Shown in pieces: positions 1 to 11,528 of a stretch of 64,000 bases of DNA. The stretch is from positions 1 through 64,000 of the forward strand of contig NZ_VITN01000018.1 in NCBI RefSeq assembly GCF_007828045.1. Direction: 5' to 3'. Position 1 is the stretch's first letter. Each line of letters begins with the position of its first letter. The position numbers and the translations under genes were made by a program. A model generated the notes under the pieces. That model ran no database searches and had not been told where the DNA came from. It saw only the letters and a list, made by a program, of their open reading frames with translations. The DNA comes from Nitrospirillum amazonense. Its GTDB lineage: Bacteria > Pseudomonadota > Alphaproteobacteria > Azospirillales > Azospirillaceae.

Positions 1-1
1 C

Positions 2-226
2 AACGGACGCGGCCCCTGGTGGAATGCCGGGGCCAGCCACATGAACGACGCCTACCGCAAATCCTTCTTCGACACCCTCGGCCTGCCATCCCTCAATCGC
101 CGGGCGGCCACATCCGTGGCCTTGGCTTCCTCGCGTTTCAGTCCGCTCACGCTCCCCAAAACGCTCCGGCGGACGCAGTCGCGTCCTAACAGCGGCACGA
201 GTCGAAATCTCATGCCGCTGGTATGA
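2..226 (+). pseudogene. C-terminal fragment of a group II intron-type reverse transcriptase/maturase
   Basis: The frame is open from the left edge and begins NGRGPWWNAGASHMNDAYR, followed by KSFFDTLGLPSL. As I remember the family, this is the very C-terminus of group II intron-encoded reverse transcriptase/maturases, which normally stop a few residues after the GL-x-SL motif. Here the frame instead runs on for about 40 low-complexity residues and stops at 226. That extension lies inside the interspersed repeat at 98-228, so the natural end may have been replaced. No intron domain V hairpin is visible downstream. The rest of the gene lies outside the window, so an intact upstream copy cannot be excluded. 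Confidence 0.5.
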
Positions 227-228
227 GG
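98..228. repeat. Interspersed hairpin repeat, copy 1
   Basis: About 131 bases resemble 11071-11208. Both copies open with CGCCGGGCGGC, then ACATCCGT, share GGCT, CTCGC and CGCTCCGG blocks, and end with the hairpin CAGCGGCACGAG / 7-base loop / CTC(A or G)TGCCGCTG followed by GGTAT-AG. In this copy the hairpin is 190-220 and has one arm mismatch (A for G). It lies between the reverse transcriptase tail and the end of the minus-strand gene at 240. It could be a REP/MITE-like element or a mobile terminator-like hairpin. Confidence 0.6.
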
Positions 229-239
229 CGTCGCGCCGA

Positions 240-593
240 TCATTCCACGCCCAGAACGACCAGGCGCGCCGGCTTCTTGAAATTCATGGTGATCATCAGG
301 GTGGCCCGTCCCTTGATGACGTACAGGGCCTTGTCGGCCACGACGGGCAGCGGAACATTGCGGGACATGCAATAGCCCACCAGGGCCGCCTGCAGCTCTT
401 GTTCCGGAATGGTGACGTCGTTGGCGGCACCGTTCAGGGTCACGGACAGGCGGGCGCTGACGCCGCGGTTGATGGTGTATTCCAGGCTGGTGACATCCCC
501 GTCAGGGAAGGCGTCGTTCAGCTTGCGCCGCCGTTCGGTGATGGCGCTGACCACCTCGCGGTCGGTGAAGACGATGCAGCGTAGTTCCTTCAT
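240..593 (-). CDS. Conserved hypothetical protein, 117 aa
   Basis: A compact 117-residue protein beginning MKELRCIVFTDREVVSAI. It has mixed helix/strand character, a central serine/threonine-rich segment and a C-terminal hydrophobic stretch ending VVLGVE. I do not recognise a characterised family. The start at 593 is chosen because GGAA sits 8 bases upstream. An in-frame ATG at 677 would add 28 arginine- and proline-rich residues that look non-conserved. It has no signal peptide or membrane segment, so it is probably cytoplasmic. It is divergent from the autotransporter at 927. Its codon use matches neighbouring genes, which supports it being real, but its function is unknown. Confidence 0.6.
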   Translation of the reverse strand: MKELRCIVFTDREVVSAITERRRKLNDAFPDGDVTSLEYTINRGVSARLSVTLNGAANDVTIPEQELQAALVGYCMSRNVPLPVVADKALYVIKGRATLMITMNFKKPARLVVLGVE

Positions 594-926
594 GCGCTCG
601 CGTTCCGGCAGGCTGGGACGCGGGAACTCTACGCCAGGTCTCCGCGTCGCGGCCAGTTGCAAATATTCCAGGCCCATCGCGTTCCGCCGTTCGGAAGGAT
701 AGGCGCGGGCTGGGCTGCGGCAAATTGGCCGATCACCGCGACGGGGGGAATTTTTTTCAAAACCGCCCGCCGGGTTTGAACGGCCGCGCCGTGTAACCCG
801 GTCCGTATGGGCCGCGATCCCCGCCCGCAACCCGGCCGCCACCACTTGGCCCAGTTCCGTCCTTTCCCGCCGGTCCACCGGCCAAATGTCCTTCAATTCG
901 TCTGAACAGGCAGGATTTTTCAGCAA
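594..926. other. Divergent intergenic region
   Basis: About 330 bases separate the minus-strand small gene from the autotransporter. They contain an A/T run near 750-765 and GC-rich flanks. Promoters for both genes must lie here, but no consensus -35/-10 pair or operator could be assigned with confidence. The upstream 677 start of the minus gene would take about 84 bases of this region. Confidence 0.5.
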
Positions 927-3923
927 ATGAAGCGCCTTCTCGCGCCGGTGGCCGCCGCGCCCCTGTGCCTCGCCGCCCTGACCGACCTTCACGCGGCGAC
1001 CACGATCTCCGACACCCGGACCAGCGGGGTGGCGACATCCACAACTGGTGACCTCACCATCACCGGCACGGTCAGCCCATCCAGCGGCACCGCGGTGACG
1101 CTGGACAGCAACAACACGGTCAGCAGTTCCGGCACCATCTCCATCACCGACGGCAACGATACCACCGGCATCCTGGTGAAGGGCGGTACCACCGGCAGCG
1201 TCGCGGTCAGCGGCACCCTGACGCTGACCGACAGCAGTGTCAGCTCCACCATCCCGCTGACCTCGGCCGAGCGGCGCTATGGCATCTGGGTCTCGGGCGA
1301 CGGCGTGTTCACCGGCGCCATCAACACCTCGGCCACCATCACGGTCCGGGGCAACGACAGCGCCGGCATCCTGGTCGCGTCCCAGATGGATGGCGACTTG
1401 ACGATGAGCGGCACCGTTTCCGTGACCGGCAACAATTCCTACGGCATCCGGACCACGGCCACGACCGGCAACATCGACATTTCCGGCACGGTCAGCGCGC
1501 TGGGCACGGGCTCGGTCGGCGTGGCGGTGGATGGTGTCACGCAAGGCGAGGTGAGCGTCTCGGGCAGCATCACGTCCACCGGCTACCTCTCGACCACGCG
1601 TCCCACGACCACGGCCGGTTTCGCGGCGCTGACCGCCAATGACGAGTTGCAGGGCGGTGCCGCCTTCCGCATCGCCTCGACCTCGACGGGTGGCTTGAAC
1701 CTGGAATCGACCTCCTCCATCACCTCCTACGGGTCGGCCCCGGCGGTGGTGATCGGCAGCGCCACCGGCGAGGTCGAACTGGGGGTGGTACCGGGCGACA
1801 CCCATGGCCTGCTGCTGGCCGGCGGCATCGTCGCCAACGGCGTCTATGACGGGTTCAGCACGACCGGCGTCCAGATCGGCGGCTTGGGCGGAACGGTGCT
1901 GGTGGATGGCGGCATCAACCTGACGGGTACCGTGACCACCGTGTCCTACAAGGCGGATTCCACCGGCCTGTCGGTCGGGTCGGGCGCCACCATTCCCGAC
2001 AACATCACGGTGTCGGGCACCGTCAGCACCACGGTATCCTCGCAGTCCTCGAAGGCGACCGCCATTTCCATTGCCAGCGGCGCCAACGTCAACGGCCTGA
2101 CCATCAGCGGCACCGTCGCAGCCTATGCCACCGGCTTTGCCGGCGCCACCACCGCCGTGGGCAGCAACGCCGTGGCCATTTACGACGGGTCCGGCACCGT
2201 CACGCAGATCACCAATAGCGGCACCATCTCGGCCACCGTCACGCAGTCCACGGACAACACCGGCATCACGGGCACGGCCACGGCGCTGGACCTGCGGGCC
2301 AACACCGTCGGCGTCACCATCACCAGCAGCGGCACCATCACCGGCGACATCCTGCTGGGTTCGGGCGATGCGACCGTCAACCTGACGGGGGGCAAGGTCA
2401 CGGGCGCCTTGTCCTTCGGCAGCGGCACCAACACGCTGACCATCGACGGCGGCGCCGTCTACACCGGCGCCCTGACCAGCGACGGCACCCTGGCCGCCAC
2501 GGTCACCAGCGGTCAGCTGCGCAACAGCAGCACCAGCACCGTCGCCCTGCGCTCCCTGGCCGTGGGGTCCAGCGGCGAGATCGACTTCACCGCCGACCCG
2601 GTCAACAACACCAACACGCTGTTCAACGTCTCCGGCGCCGCCTCGCTGGCCTCGGGCGCCAAGATCGGCCTGATCTTCAAGAGCAAGGTCACCGACAGCA
2701 ACAGCTTCACCGTCATCAAGGCCAGCAGCCTGAGCGTGGGCAGCACCGACCAGTCGCTGCTGGGCGACGTGTCCTACTGGTACAAGGCCAACATCGCCGC
2801 CGACACCACCGCCGGCACCGTGACGGTGAACGTGGCGCGCCGGACGGCGGCCGAGGCGGGCATCACCGTGGGTGCCGGCGCGTTCAACGCCGTCTATGGC
2901 GCCTTCGACAAGGATACGCAGATCGGCGAGGCCTTCTTCAACGCCACCAGCGCCAGCACCTTCGGCAGCCTCTATGAGAAGATGCTGCCGGATTATAACG
3001 GCGGCCCCTTCCAGTTGCTGAACCGCGGCATGATGGCGCTGGCCCGTACCGAATCCGACCCCACCGTGGCCATGAAGGACGAGAGGCGCGGCGCTTGGGT
3101 GCAGGAGCTGGGCTTCGCCGTGTCGCAGAACCGCGGTGAGGGCCCGGGCTACAACGGCAACGGCGTGGCGCTGATGGGCGGCTACGAGAAATCCATGGAG
3201 AATGTCGGCATCGTCGGCCTGTCCTCTTCCTACATGATCACCGCGGTCAACGACCCGGATGCCTCCAGCGGCAACCAGGTGAAGGGCGAGGTCTTCACCG
3301 GCGGCGCCTATTGGCGCGACCGGTATGGTGGGCTGATGGCCAGCGCCAGCCTGAACGCCGGCTATATCCGGTTCTCCAGCAAGCGCGTCTTCAGCGGCAC
3401 GGACGATGAGGGCGCCGCGTTCGAGCGCGACGCCAACGCCCACTGGTCGGGCTATCTGGGCGACGCCCATTTCGGCCTGGGGTATGAGCAGTCGCTGGGC
3501 TTCATGTTCGTGCGGCCCACCGCCTCGCTGGACTATTTCGTGCTGTCGGATGGCGCCCACCAGGAAAGCGGCGGCAGCGACGGCTTCAACCTGAAGATCG
3601 ACGAGCGCACCGGCCAGCAGGGCAATGCCGAGGCCGCCTTGACCTTCGGCACCCAGCTGGGCGGCGATTTCCAGTGGAAGCCCGCCCTGACCGTGGGGTG
3701 GAAGCAGGTGTTCGGCGATGGCCCGGGCGACACCACCGCCAGCTTCGCCGGCGGGTCCAGCTTCACCCTGATGCCGCAGTCCGTGGTCGGCGGCGGACCC
3801 ATCGCCCGTATCACGGTGCAGGGCGGCAACCGCTATTCCGACATCGCGTTGGAACTGGGCGGCGAAGACCGTCGCGGCTTTATCGGCTATGACGCCCGCT
3901 TCGTGAGCAAGTTCCGCTTCTGA
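927..3923 (+). CDS. Autotransporter with outer-membrane beta-barrel domain
   Basis: A 998-residue type Va secretion protein. Residues 1-23 form a signal peptide (MKRLLAPVAAAPLCLAALTDLHA, cleaved before ATTIS). Residues ~25-640 are a Ser/Thr/Gly/Val-rich passenger made of short repeats such as ISGTVS and GTITG, typical of a right-handed beta-helix. A linker follows. From ~715 (GAWVQELGFAVSQ) to the end is a C-terminal translocator barrel with alternating aromatic residues and the terminal VSKFRF, whose last Phe is expected of an outer-membrane protein. The passenger has no recognisable catalytic motif, so adhesin or surface-display roles are guesses. AGGA lies ~12 bases before the start. It is monocistronic, followed by a clear terminator. 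Confidence 0.88.
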   Translation: MKRLLAPVAAAPLCLAALTDLHAATTISDTRTSGVATSTTGDLTITGTVSPSSGTAVTLDSNNTVSSSGTISITDGNDTTGILVKGGTTGSVAVSGTLTLTDSSVSSTIPLTSAERRYGIWVSGDGVFTGAINTSATITVRGNDSAGILVASQMDGDLTMSGTVSVTGNNSYGIRTTATTGNIDISGTVSALGTGSVGVAVDGVTQGEVSVSGSITSTGYLSTTRPTTTAGFAALTANDELQGGAAFRIASTSTGGLNLESTSSITSYGSAPAVVIGSATGEVELGVVPGDTHGLLLAGGIVANGVYDGFSTTGVQIGGLGGTVLVDGGINLTGTVTTVSYKADSTGLSVGSGATIPDNITVSGTVSTTVSSQSSKATAISIASGANVNGLTISGTVAAYATGFAGATTAVGSNAVAIYDGSGTVTQITNSGTISATVTQSTDNTGITGTATALDLRANTVGVTITSSGTITGDILLGSGDATVNLTGGKVTGALSFGSGTNTLTIDGGAVYTGALTSDGTLAATVTSGQLRNSSTSTVALRSLAVGSSGEIDFTADPVNNTNTLFNVSGAASLASGAKIGLIFKSKVTDSNSFTVIKASSLSVGSTDQSLLGDVSYWYKANIAADTTAGTVTVNVARRTAAEAGITVGAGAFNAVYGAFDKDTQIGEAFFNATSASTFGSLYEKMLPDYNGGPFQLLNRGMMALARTESDPTVAMKDERRGAWVQELGFAVSQNRGEGPGYNGNGVALMGGYEKSMENVGIVGLSSSYMITAVNDPDASSGNQVKGEVFTGGAYWRDRYGGLMASASLNAGYIRFSSKRVFSGTDDEGAAFERDANAHWSGYLGDAHFGLGYEQSLGFMFVRPTASLDYFVLSDGAHQESGGSDGFNLKIDERTGQQGNAEAALTFGTQLGGDFQWKPALTVGWKQVFGDGPGDTTASFAGGSSFTLMPQSVVGGGPIARITVQGGNRYSDIALELGGEDRRGFIGYDARFVSKFRF

Positions 3924-3948
3924 CCCGGGCGCTTCGCAGGCATCTGGC

Positions 3949-3980
3949 AAGGCGGTCCCCATCCAGGGACCGCCTTGTTG
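3949..3980 (+). terminator. Rho-independent terminator of the autotransporter gene
   Basis: A perfect 11-bp stem AAGGCGGTCCC / GGGACCGCCTT with a 6-base loop, followed by TTGTTGT. It lies 26 bases after the stop and may also serve the convergent kinase gene. Confidence 0.8.
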
Positions 3981-4024
3981 TCGTGGCGAAAGGGCAGGCC
4001 AAGGTCAGGGGGACCTGGGGGAAC

Positions 4025-7081
<3,057 letters not shown>

Positions 7082-7218
7082 ACCCGTATTCCCCCACGGG
7101 GGGGATCCCCCGGTTCCACCCAAAAACCGGATCGGCCCCACCGCCAAATGGTCGGCGACCAAGCAGTCGCCGTCAATTGGACAATACTGGAAACGGGAAA
7201 CGATTGCTGGACTTTTAG

Positions 7219-7665
7219 CTAAGTTGTTGTGTGTTCGTGGCCATGCGACGGATACAGGTCCAGGGGATCGGTGACCACATCCGCGATTGTGGACAGCCCG
7301 TCCGCCGTCGCTGCACGGTAGAAGCAGGACCGGCGGCCGGTATGGCAGGCCACACCCGCCTGGTCGACCAGCAGCAGCAGGGTGTCGCCGTCGCAGTCCA
7401 CCCGCAATTCGCGCAAGCGCTGCACCTGGCCTGAGGTGTCGCCCTTGCGCCAGAAGGACTGGCGCGAGCGCGACCAGTAACAGACCCGGCCGGTGGCCAG
7501 GGTTTCCGCCACGGACTGGGCGTTCATCCACGCCATCATCAGCACCTCGCCCGTGTCATGCTGCTGGGCGATGGCCGGCACCAGGCCGTTGGCGTCGAAG
7601 CGGATGGCGGCCAGAGTCGCGTCAACGGTGGCCGGGGGCAGGGGATAGGACATGACGGCGCTCAC
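7219..7665 (-). CDS. hisI: Phosphoribosyl-AMP cyclohydrolase
   Basis: 148 residues. Catalyses hydrolytic opening of the adenine ring of PR-AMP to ProFAR, the third step of histidine biosynthesis, in the cytoplasm. The family signature is clear: [14 protein letters not shown], the metal-binding DCDGD, and zinc cysteines in [12 protein letters not shown]. Length is normal for the monofunctional enzyme, with no HisE domain fused. The start at 7665 overlaps the metC stop by four bases (ATGA), so translation is probably coupled to metC. A second in-frame ATG lies at 7653. No other his gene is nearby, so this copy is detached from a his operon. Confidence 0.93.
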   Translation of the reverse strand: MSAVMSYPLPPATVDATLAAIRFDANGLVPAIAQQHDTGEVLMMAWMNAQSVAETLATGRVCYWSRSRQSFWRKGDTSGQVQRLRELRVDCDGDTLLLLVDQAGVACHTGRRSCFYRAATADGLSTIADVVTDPLDLYPSHGHEHTTT

Positions 7666-8879
7666 GCGGTGGCTCCCTTCATGCGGGCGAGGCCCCGTTC
7701 CAGGTCCCGGATCAGGTCGTCGGCGTCCTCCAGGCCTGCATGCAGACGGATCAGGGTACCGGTGCCGGCCCAGGGCGTGGCCGTGCGGATCTTGCGTGGG
7801 TCGGTGGGCAGGATCAGGGATTCGAACCCGCCCCAGCTGAAGCCGATGCCGAAGTGGGACATGCCATCGACCAGGGCGGCGATGGCGGCCCGCGGCTGCT
7901 TCTTCAGTTCCACTGTGAACAGTCCGCTGGACCCGGTGAAGTCCCGTTTCCAGATGTCATGGCCGGGGCAGTCGGCGAAGGCCGGGTGCAGGACGCGCTG
8001 CACCTCGTCCCGCCCTTTCAACCAGCGGGCGATGGCCAGCGCCGTCTCCTGGTGGCGGGCCATGCGGGCGGCCAGGGTGCGCATGCCGCGCATGGCCAGG
8101 TACAGGTCGTCGCCGCCCACGTTCTGACCCAGCTGCAGGGCGGTGTCCTTCACCCGCTGCCAGGCCTCGCGTGTGCCGGCGATGACGCCCACGGTGGCGT
8201 CGGCATGGCCCACGAAATACTTGGTGGCGGCGTGGATGACGACATCCGCGCCCAGGTCCAGCGGCTTGCTGCAAATGCCGGCCGACCAGGTGCTGTCCAC
8301 CAGCACGGCCACGCCCTTGTCATGCGCGGCCCGGGATATGGCGGGGATGTCCTGCACCTCGAAGGTGAGGGACCCGGGGGATTCCAGCAGGATGGCCGTG
8401 GTCTCGGGGCGCAGCTTGTGCGCGATGTCGGCACCGATCAGCGGATCGACATATTCCACGATCACGCCCAGGCGCGTCAGCACCCTGTCGCAGAAATCGC
8501 GGGACGGGCCATAGACCGTGTCGGCCACCAGCAGGTGGCTGCCGGCCTTGGCATAGGCCAGCAGGGCGGTGGTGACGGCGGCCAGGCCGGAACTGGCCAC
8601 CACCGCGCGGTGCCCCCCCTCGAGCGCCGCCACCGCGTCCTCGAACGCCAGGCTGCTGGGCGTGGAGCGGCGGCCGTAGCGCGGCGCCCGATGCTCGGGA
8701 TCATGCCCCTCCAGCTCATCCAGGCATGAGAACAGGATGGTGGACGCGCGATAGGGCGGCACGTTGACCACGCCGTAATTATCCAGCGGGTTGCGGCCGG
8801 CATGGACCAGCAGGGTGGCGGGGTTCTGCGTGTCGCCAGATTCTTTTGTGTCGCCGGATTTCTTTGTGTCGTGGGGCAT
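7662..8879 (-). CDS. metC: Cystathionine beta-lyase (Cys/Met metabolism PLP enzyme)
   Basis: About 405 residues. Expected to cleave cystathionine to homocysteine, pyruvate and ammonia in methionine biosynthesis, using PLP. Visible features are PRYGRRSTPSS, a substrate/PLP region LEGGHRAVVASSGLAAV, the Schiff-base lysine in HAATKYFVGHAD, and the C-terminal SWGGFESLI typical of MetC. The extreme N-terminus carries a short in-frame duplication (KSGDTKESGDTQ). Several starts are possible: ATG 8879, ATG 8894 or GTG 8951, none with a good Shine-Dalgarno. 8879 is chosen because homologues begin shortly before the duplicated segment. It is followed by hisI with an ATGA overlap. Confidence 0.88.
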   Translation of the reverse strand: MPHDTKKSGDTKESGDTQNPATLLVHAGRNPLDNYGVVNVPPYRASTILFSCLDELEGHDPEHRAPRYGRRSTPSSLAFEDAVAALEGGHRAVVASSGLAAVTTALLAYAKAGSHLLVADTVYGPSRDFCDRVLTRLGVIVEYVDPLIGADIAHKLRPETTAILLESPGSLTFEVQDIPAISRAAHDKGVAVLVDSTWSAGICSKPLDLGADVVIHAATKYFVGHADATVGVIAGTREAWQRVKDTALQLGQNVGGDDLYLAMRGMRTLAARMARHQETALAIARWLKGRDEVQRVLHPAFADCPGHDIWKRDFTGSSGLFTVELKKQPRAAIAALVDGMSHFGIGFSWGGFESLILPTDPRKIRTATPWAGTGTLIRLHAGLEDADDLIRDLERGLARMKGATA

Positions 8880-8979
8880 GGGGCGCCAAGTCATAAACGG
8901 AAATAGGCGGGCATCTTGGCACCGCCCCCGGCCCCAGGGAAGCGGCCCCACCGCCGCGTCCCGTCATGTCTCCGTTGCG

Positions 8980-10308
8980 TTACAGCCCGTACAGGTAATC
9001 CACCGTCAGGTGGGCCAGGGTGCGGGCGCCCACGATCAGGCCGGACTCGTCCACGAAGAACTTGGGGGAGTGGTTGGACGCCGCCTTGGACAGGTCCGTC
9101 TCGGGCGGGGTGATGCCGACGAACAGGTACACGCCCGGCGCCTGCTGTTCATAGAAGGAAAAGTCCTCCGACGGGGTGACCTTATCGATCAGCTTCACAT
9201 GGTCCTTGCCCGCCACCCGCTGCAGGGTGGGGACGATCTTGGCCGTGAGTTCCGGGTTGTTGATGGTGACGGGATAGCCCTTGATGATGTCCACGTCGGC
9301 GGTGGCGCCGGCGGACTCGGCGATGCCGGCCACGGTGCGGCGCAGGCGCTTGTCGATGTCGGCGCGCATGCCCTCGTCGAAGGTGCGGATGGTGCCGTTC
9401 AGGGTCACCGTGTCGGGGATGATGTTGTTGCGGTTGCCGCCATGGATGCTGCCCACGCTCAGGATGGACGGCTCCTTGATCACCTCCATCTGCCGGCTTT
9501 CGATGGTCTGCATGCCCAGAACGATCTGCGAGGCGGTGACGATGGGGTCGACGCCGGTCCAGGGCAGGGCGCCGTGGCTTTGCTTGCCATGCACGGTGAT
9601 GACGAACTCATCCGCCGCCGCCATGAAGGGGCCGGGGCGGTAGCCCACGTCGCCCGCATGCAGGGTGGAGATGACGTGCACGCCGAAGACGGCGTCAGGC
9701 TTGGGGTTCTCAAAGGCGCCTTCCTTCAGCATCTGCTCGGCGCCGCCCACCTCGCCCTTGGGCAGGCCTTCCTCGGCGGGCTGGAAGATGAACTTCACCG
9801 TGCCGGGCAGCTGGTCCTTCATGCCGGCCAGTACCTCGGCCACGCCCATCAGCATGGCGACGTGGGTATCGTGGCCGCAAGCGTGCATCACGCCCACCTC
9901 CTGGCCGTTGTACTGGGTCTTCACCTTGGAAGCGAAGGGCACATCCACCTGCTCCGCCACCGGCAGGGCGTCCATGTCGGCGCGTAGGGCCACCACGGGG
10001 CCGGGCTTGCCCCCCTTCAGCACGGCTACCACGCCGGTCTTGGCCACGCCGGTGCGCACCTCCAGCCCCAGGCTCTTCAGGTGCTTGGCCACCAGGGCGG
10101 CCGTGCGCGTCTCCTGGTTGCCCAACTCGGGATGCTCATGGATGTCGCGGCGCCAGGCGATGATCTTGGGCTGCTCCACCGCGGCGCGGGTGTCCACCGT
10201 GGCCTGCGCCTGTTCCCGGTCGCCGGCCCAGGCCGCCGTCCCCGAGGCCAGCAGGGCGCTCACGCCCGCACCCAAGGCCAAAGTCCAGCCGAAATGCCGC
10301 TTGCCCAT
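8980..10308 (-). CDS. Exported M20-family amidohydrolase (hippurate/N-acyl-amino-acid hydrolase type)
   Basis: 442 residues. The N-terminus (to about GTAAWA) is a signal peptide, so the enzyme should be periplasmic. The M20D metallopeptidase core shows HEHPELGNQE, ALRADMDALP, the metal ligands in MHACGHDTHVAM, the catalytic pair in FQPAEEG, a dimerisation (lid) domain around KQSHGALPW, and the distal ligand region SEDFSFYEQ. This family hydrolyses N-acyl or N-benzoyl amino acids and related amides. The exact substrate cannot be read from sequence. It is monocistronic, and its promoter lies in 10309-10697. Confidence 0.88.
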   Translation of the reverse strand: MGKRHFGWTLALGAGVSALLASGTAAWAGDREQAQATVDTRAAVEQPKIIAWRRDIHEHPELGNQETRTAALVAKHLKSLGLEVRTGVAKTGVVAVLKGGKPGPVVALRADMDALPVAEQVDVPFASKVKTQYNGQEVGVMHACGHDTHVAMLMGVAEVLAGMKDQLPGTVKFIFQPAEEGLPKGEVGGAEQMLKEGAFENPKPDAVFGVHVISTLHAGDVGYRPGPFMAAADEFVITVHGKQSHGALPWTGVDPIVTASQIVLGMQTIESRQMEVIKEPSILSVGSIHGGNRNNIIPDTVTLNGTIRTFDEGMRADIDKRLRRTVAGIAESAGATADVDIIKGYPVTINNPELTAKIVPTLQRVAGKDHVKLIDKVTPSEDFSFYEQQAPGVYLFVGITPPETDLSKAASNHSPKFFVDESGLIVGARTLAHLTVDYLYGL

Positions 10309-10697
10309 CTGTCACCGCCTCTTGTTGTTTGCCGCCATCGCCTTGGATTGGCTTGGCCTTCTGGGAAAGGGTACCTATCCACCCCATCCCGGTCCACCCC
10401 ATCCCGGCCATCCTGTCGCATTCGGTTGGCGACGCATGGCAGATATGTGTTCGGGGTGCGGGCTATCCCCTTAGATAACCCATGTGGGTGTCCGGCTGAT
10501 TCGTCCTCTCCCATTTGCGTGGGCCAATCTATGGCCTCGGCGTCATGCCTTTACCCTCCGCGCCATTGAGTGAGCCGGAAGCGGAAGAGTAGTATTAACT
10601 CAAAATTCACGTTCTCAAATAATGGTGGGGCAATGTCCATGAAGGGGCGGAGTGACGCTCGGACGTTCGTGCCACTGTTTCTTAGAGGATAAGACTG
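10309..10697. other. Intergenic region with a 15-bp tandem duplication
   Basis: 388 bases between divergent genes. It holds two perfect copies of TCCACCCCATCCCGG (10378-10392, 10393-10407) and an A/T-rich stretch around 10590-10625 just upstream of the plus-strand gene, likely its promoter zone. A 19-codon open frame (10633-10692) is too short and lacks a convincing ribosome site. Confidence 0.5.
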
Positions 10698-11021
10698 ATG
10701 ATTTTTGCAGCTCGCACCCGGATTTATGCTTTTTTTACCATTATTGCCCTTGCTGGTTTCGCCCTTTCTGGGGCCGGTGGTGCCATGGCGGCGGGTGCCG
10801 GCGGCGCTTCGTCCAGCCCCTGTGGGGCGGCCCCCGTCCTATCCCTGAAGCACCTCGATGCGCCGCCGGCCGCCATCGACGGCGACGCCTTCGTCGCCCA
10901 TGTCAAACGCTACGCCGCCAAGGCCAAGGCCCGTGGCGCCTGTTTGGCCCAGGTCGCCGCGAATGGCGATGCCACCACCCACACCAGCCCGACCATGGCC
11001 CCCGCCCCATCCGGCGACTGA
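10698..11021 (+). CDS. Small exported two-cysteine protein, paralogue of the gene at 11529
   Basis: 107 residues: a signal peptide (about 1-31, ending GAMA) and a short mature chain with two cysteines. Its core CGAAPVLSLKHLDAP, then VKRYAAKAKARGACLAQV, matches the core of the protein at 11529 (CGKAPVAPVNHLSAT, then VRAYGKATQARLACLDNL). The two cysteines may form a periplasmic disulfide. It ends in a Thr/Pro/Ser-rich tail. AGAGGA lies 8 bases upstream. Function is unknown and I do not recognise a named family. A hairpin terminator follows immediately. Confidence 0.75.
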   Translation: MIFAARTRIYAFFTIIALAGFALSGAGGAMAAGAGGASSSPCGAAPVLSLKHLDAPPAAIDGDAFVAHVKRYAAKAKARGACLAQVAANGDATTHTSPTMAPAPSGD

Positions 11022-11034
11022 ACCTAATATGCGC

Positions 11035-11062
11035 GGCATTTGAACGTGGCCGTTCAAATGCC
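11035..11062 (+). terminator. Hairpin downstream of the small exported protein gene
   Basis: A 12-bp perfect inverted repeat (GGCATTTGAACG and its complement) around a TGGC loop, 14 bases after the stop. There is no T tract, so termination is probable but not certain. Confidence 0.6.
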
Positions 11063-11070
11063 CCCTCATG

Positions 11071-11208
11071 CGCCGGGCGGCGGACATCCGTCCGCCCAGG
11101 CTCATCCTCGCTGCGCCCCCCTTTACGTAAACTGGCGGTGCTCGCTCCGGCCGCCCCGGTCGGGGCCTACAGCGGCACGAGTCACCATCTCGTGCCGCTG
11201 GTATAAGA
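11071..11208. repeat. Interspersed hairpin repeat, copy 2
   Basis: Second copy of the element at 98-228, about 138 bases. Its terminal hairpin (11170-11200) is a perfect 12-bp stem CAGCGGCACGAG / CTCGTGCCGCTG with a 7-base loop, followed by GGTATAAG. It also contains an internal imperfect palindrome, GGCGGAC-atcc-GTCCGCC. An open frame across it (11040-11231) is not believed to be a gene. Confidence 0.6.
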
Positions 11209-11388
11209 CCCATCCCGCACGTCCCCTATGAAGACGGCCGGCAAACCGCCTGCCTTCGACGTGCTTTGGCATGGCAGGATCGCAAAAACCGCTGGTCAAT
11301 AGATTCAGAAGCATAATTCACTTTTCTGACAATGCTTTCCGGGCAAGATCGTCGCCTATGACAGCGTTATCACATCGAGGCTCGATGG

Positions 11389-11417
11389 TTGACGGCGCAA
11401 CTGGCTGGCAGTAGATT
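11389..11417 (+). promoter_or_regulatory. Sigma-70-like promoter and structured leader for the gene at 11529
   Basis: TTGACG, a 17-base spacer and TAGATT match the housekeeping consensus well. The implied leader is about 105 bases. It contains a 7-bp hairpin GCGAAAT-cgct-ATTTCGC at 11448-11465 in an otherwise A/T-richer stretch. Confidence 0.5.
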
Positions 11418-11528
11418 TGCCGCAGCGCACAATAGAAATGTGCGTATGCGAAATCGCTATTTCGCCAATCAATCCGTGGGGGAGGGCGCGTCCGTCAAGG
11501 GCTCCACCTTTCGCCATCGGAGATGATT

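Noticed and set aside
240-3962. A 1240-codon minus-strand open frame opposite the autotransporter
   Set aside because: Only its last ~117 codons look like a protein. The rest is the antisense of a well-supported autotransporter, made open by high GC, with Gly/Ala/His/Arg-rich composition and no motifs.
7790-7835. tRNA-like GATTCGAACCC string
   Set aside because: It lies inside metC coding sequence, and no cloverleaf arms surround it.
11040-11231. A 63-codon frame through repeat copy 2
   Set aside because: It covers a hairpin and an interspersed repeat, and has no ribosome site or homology-like pattern.
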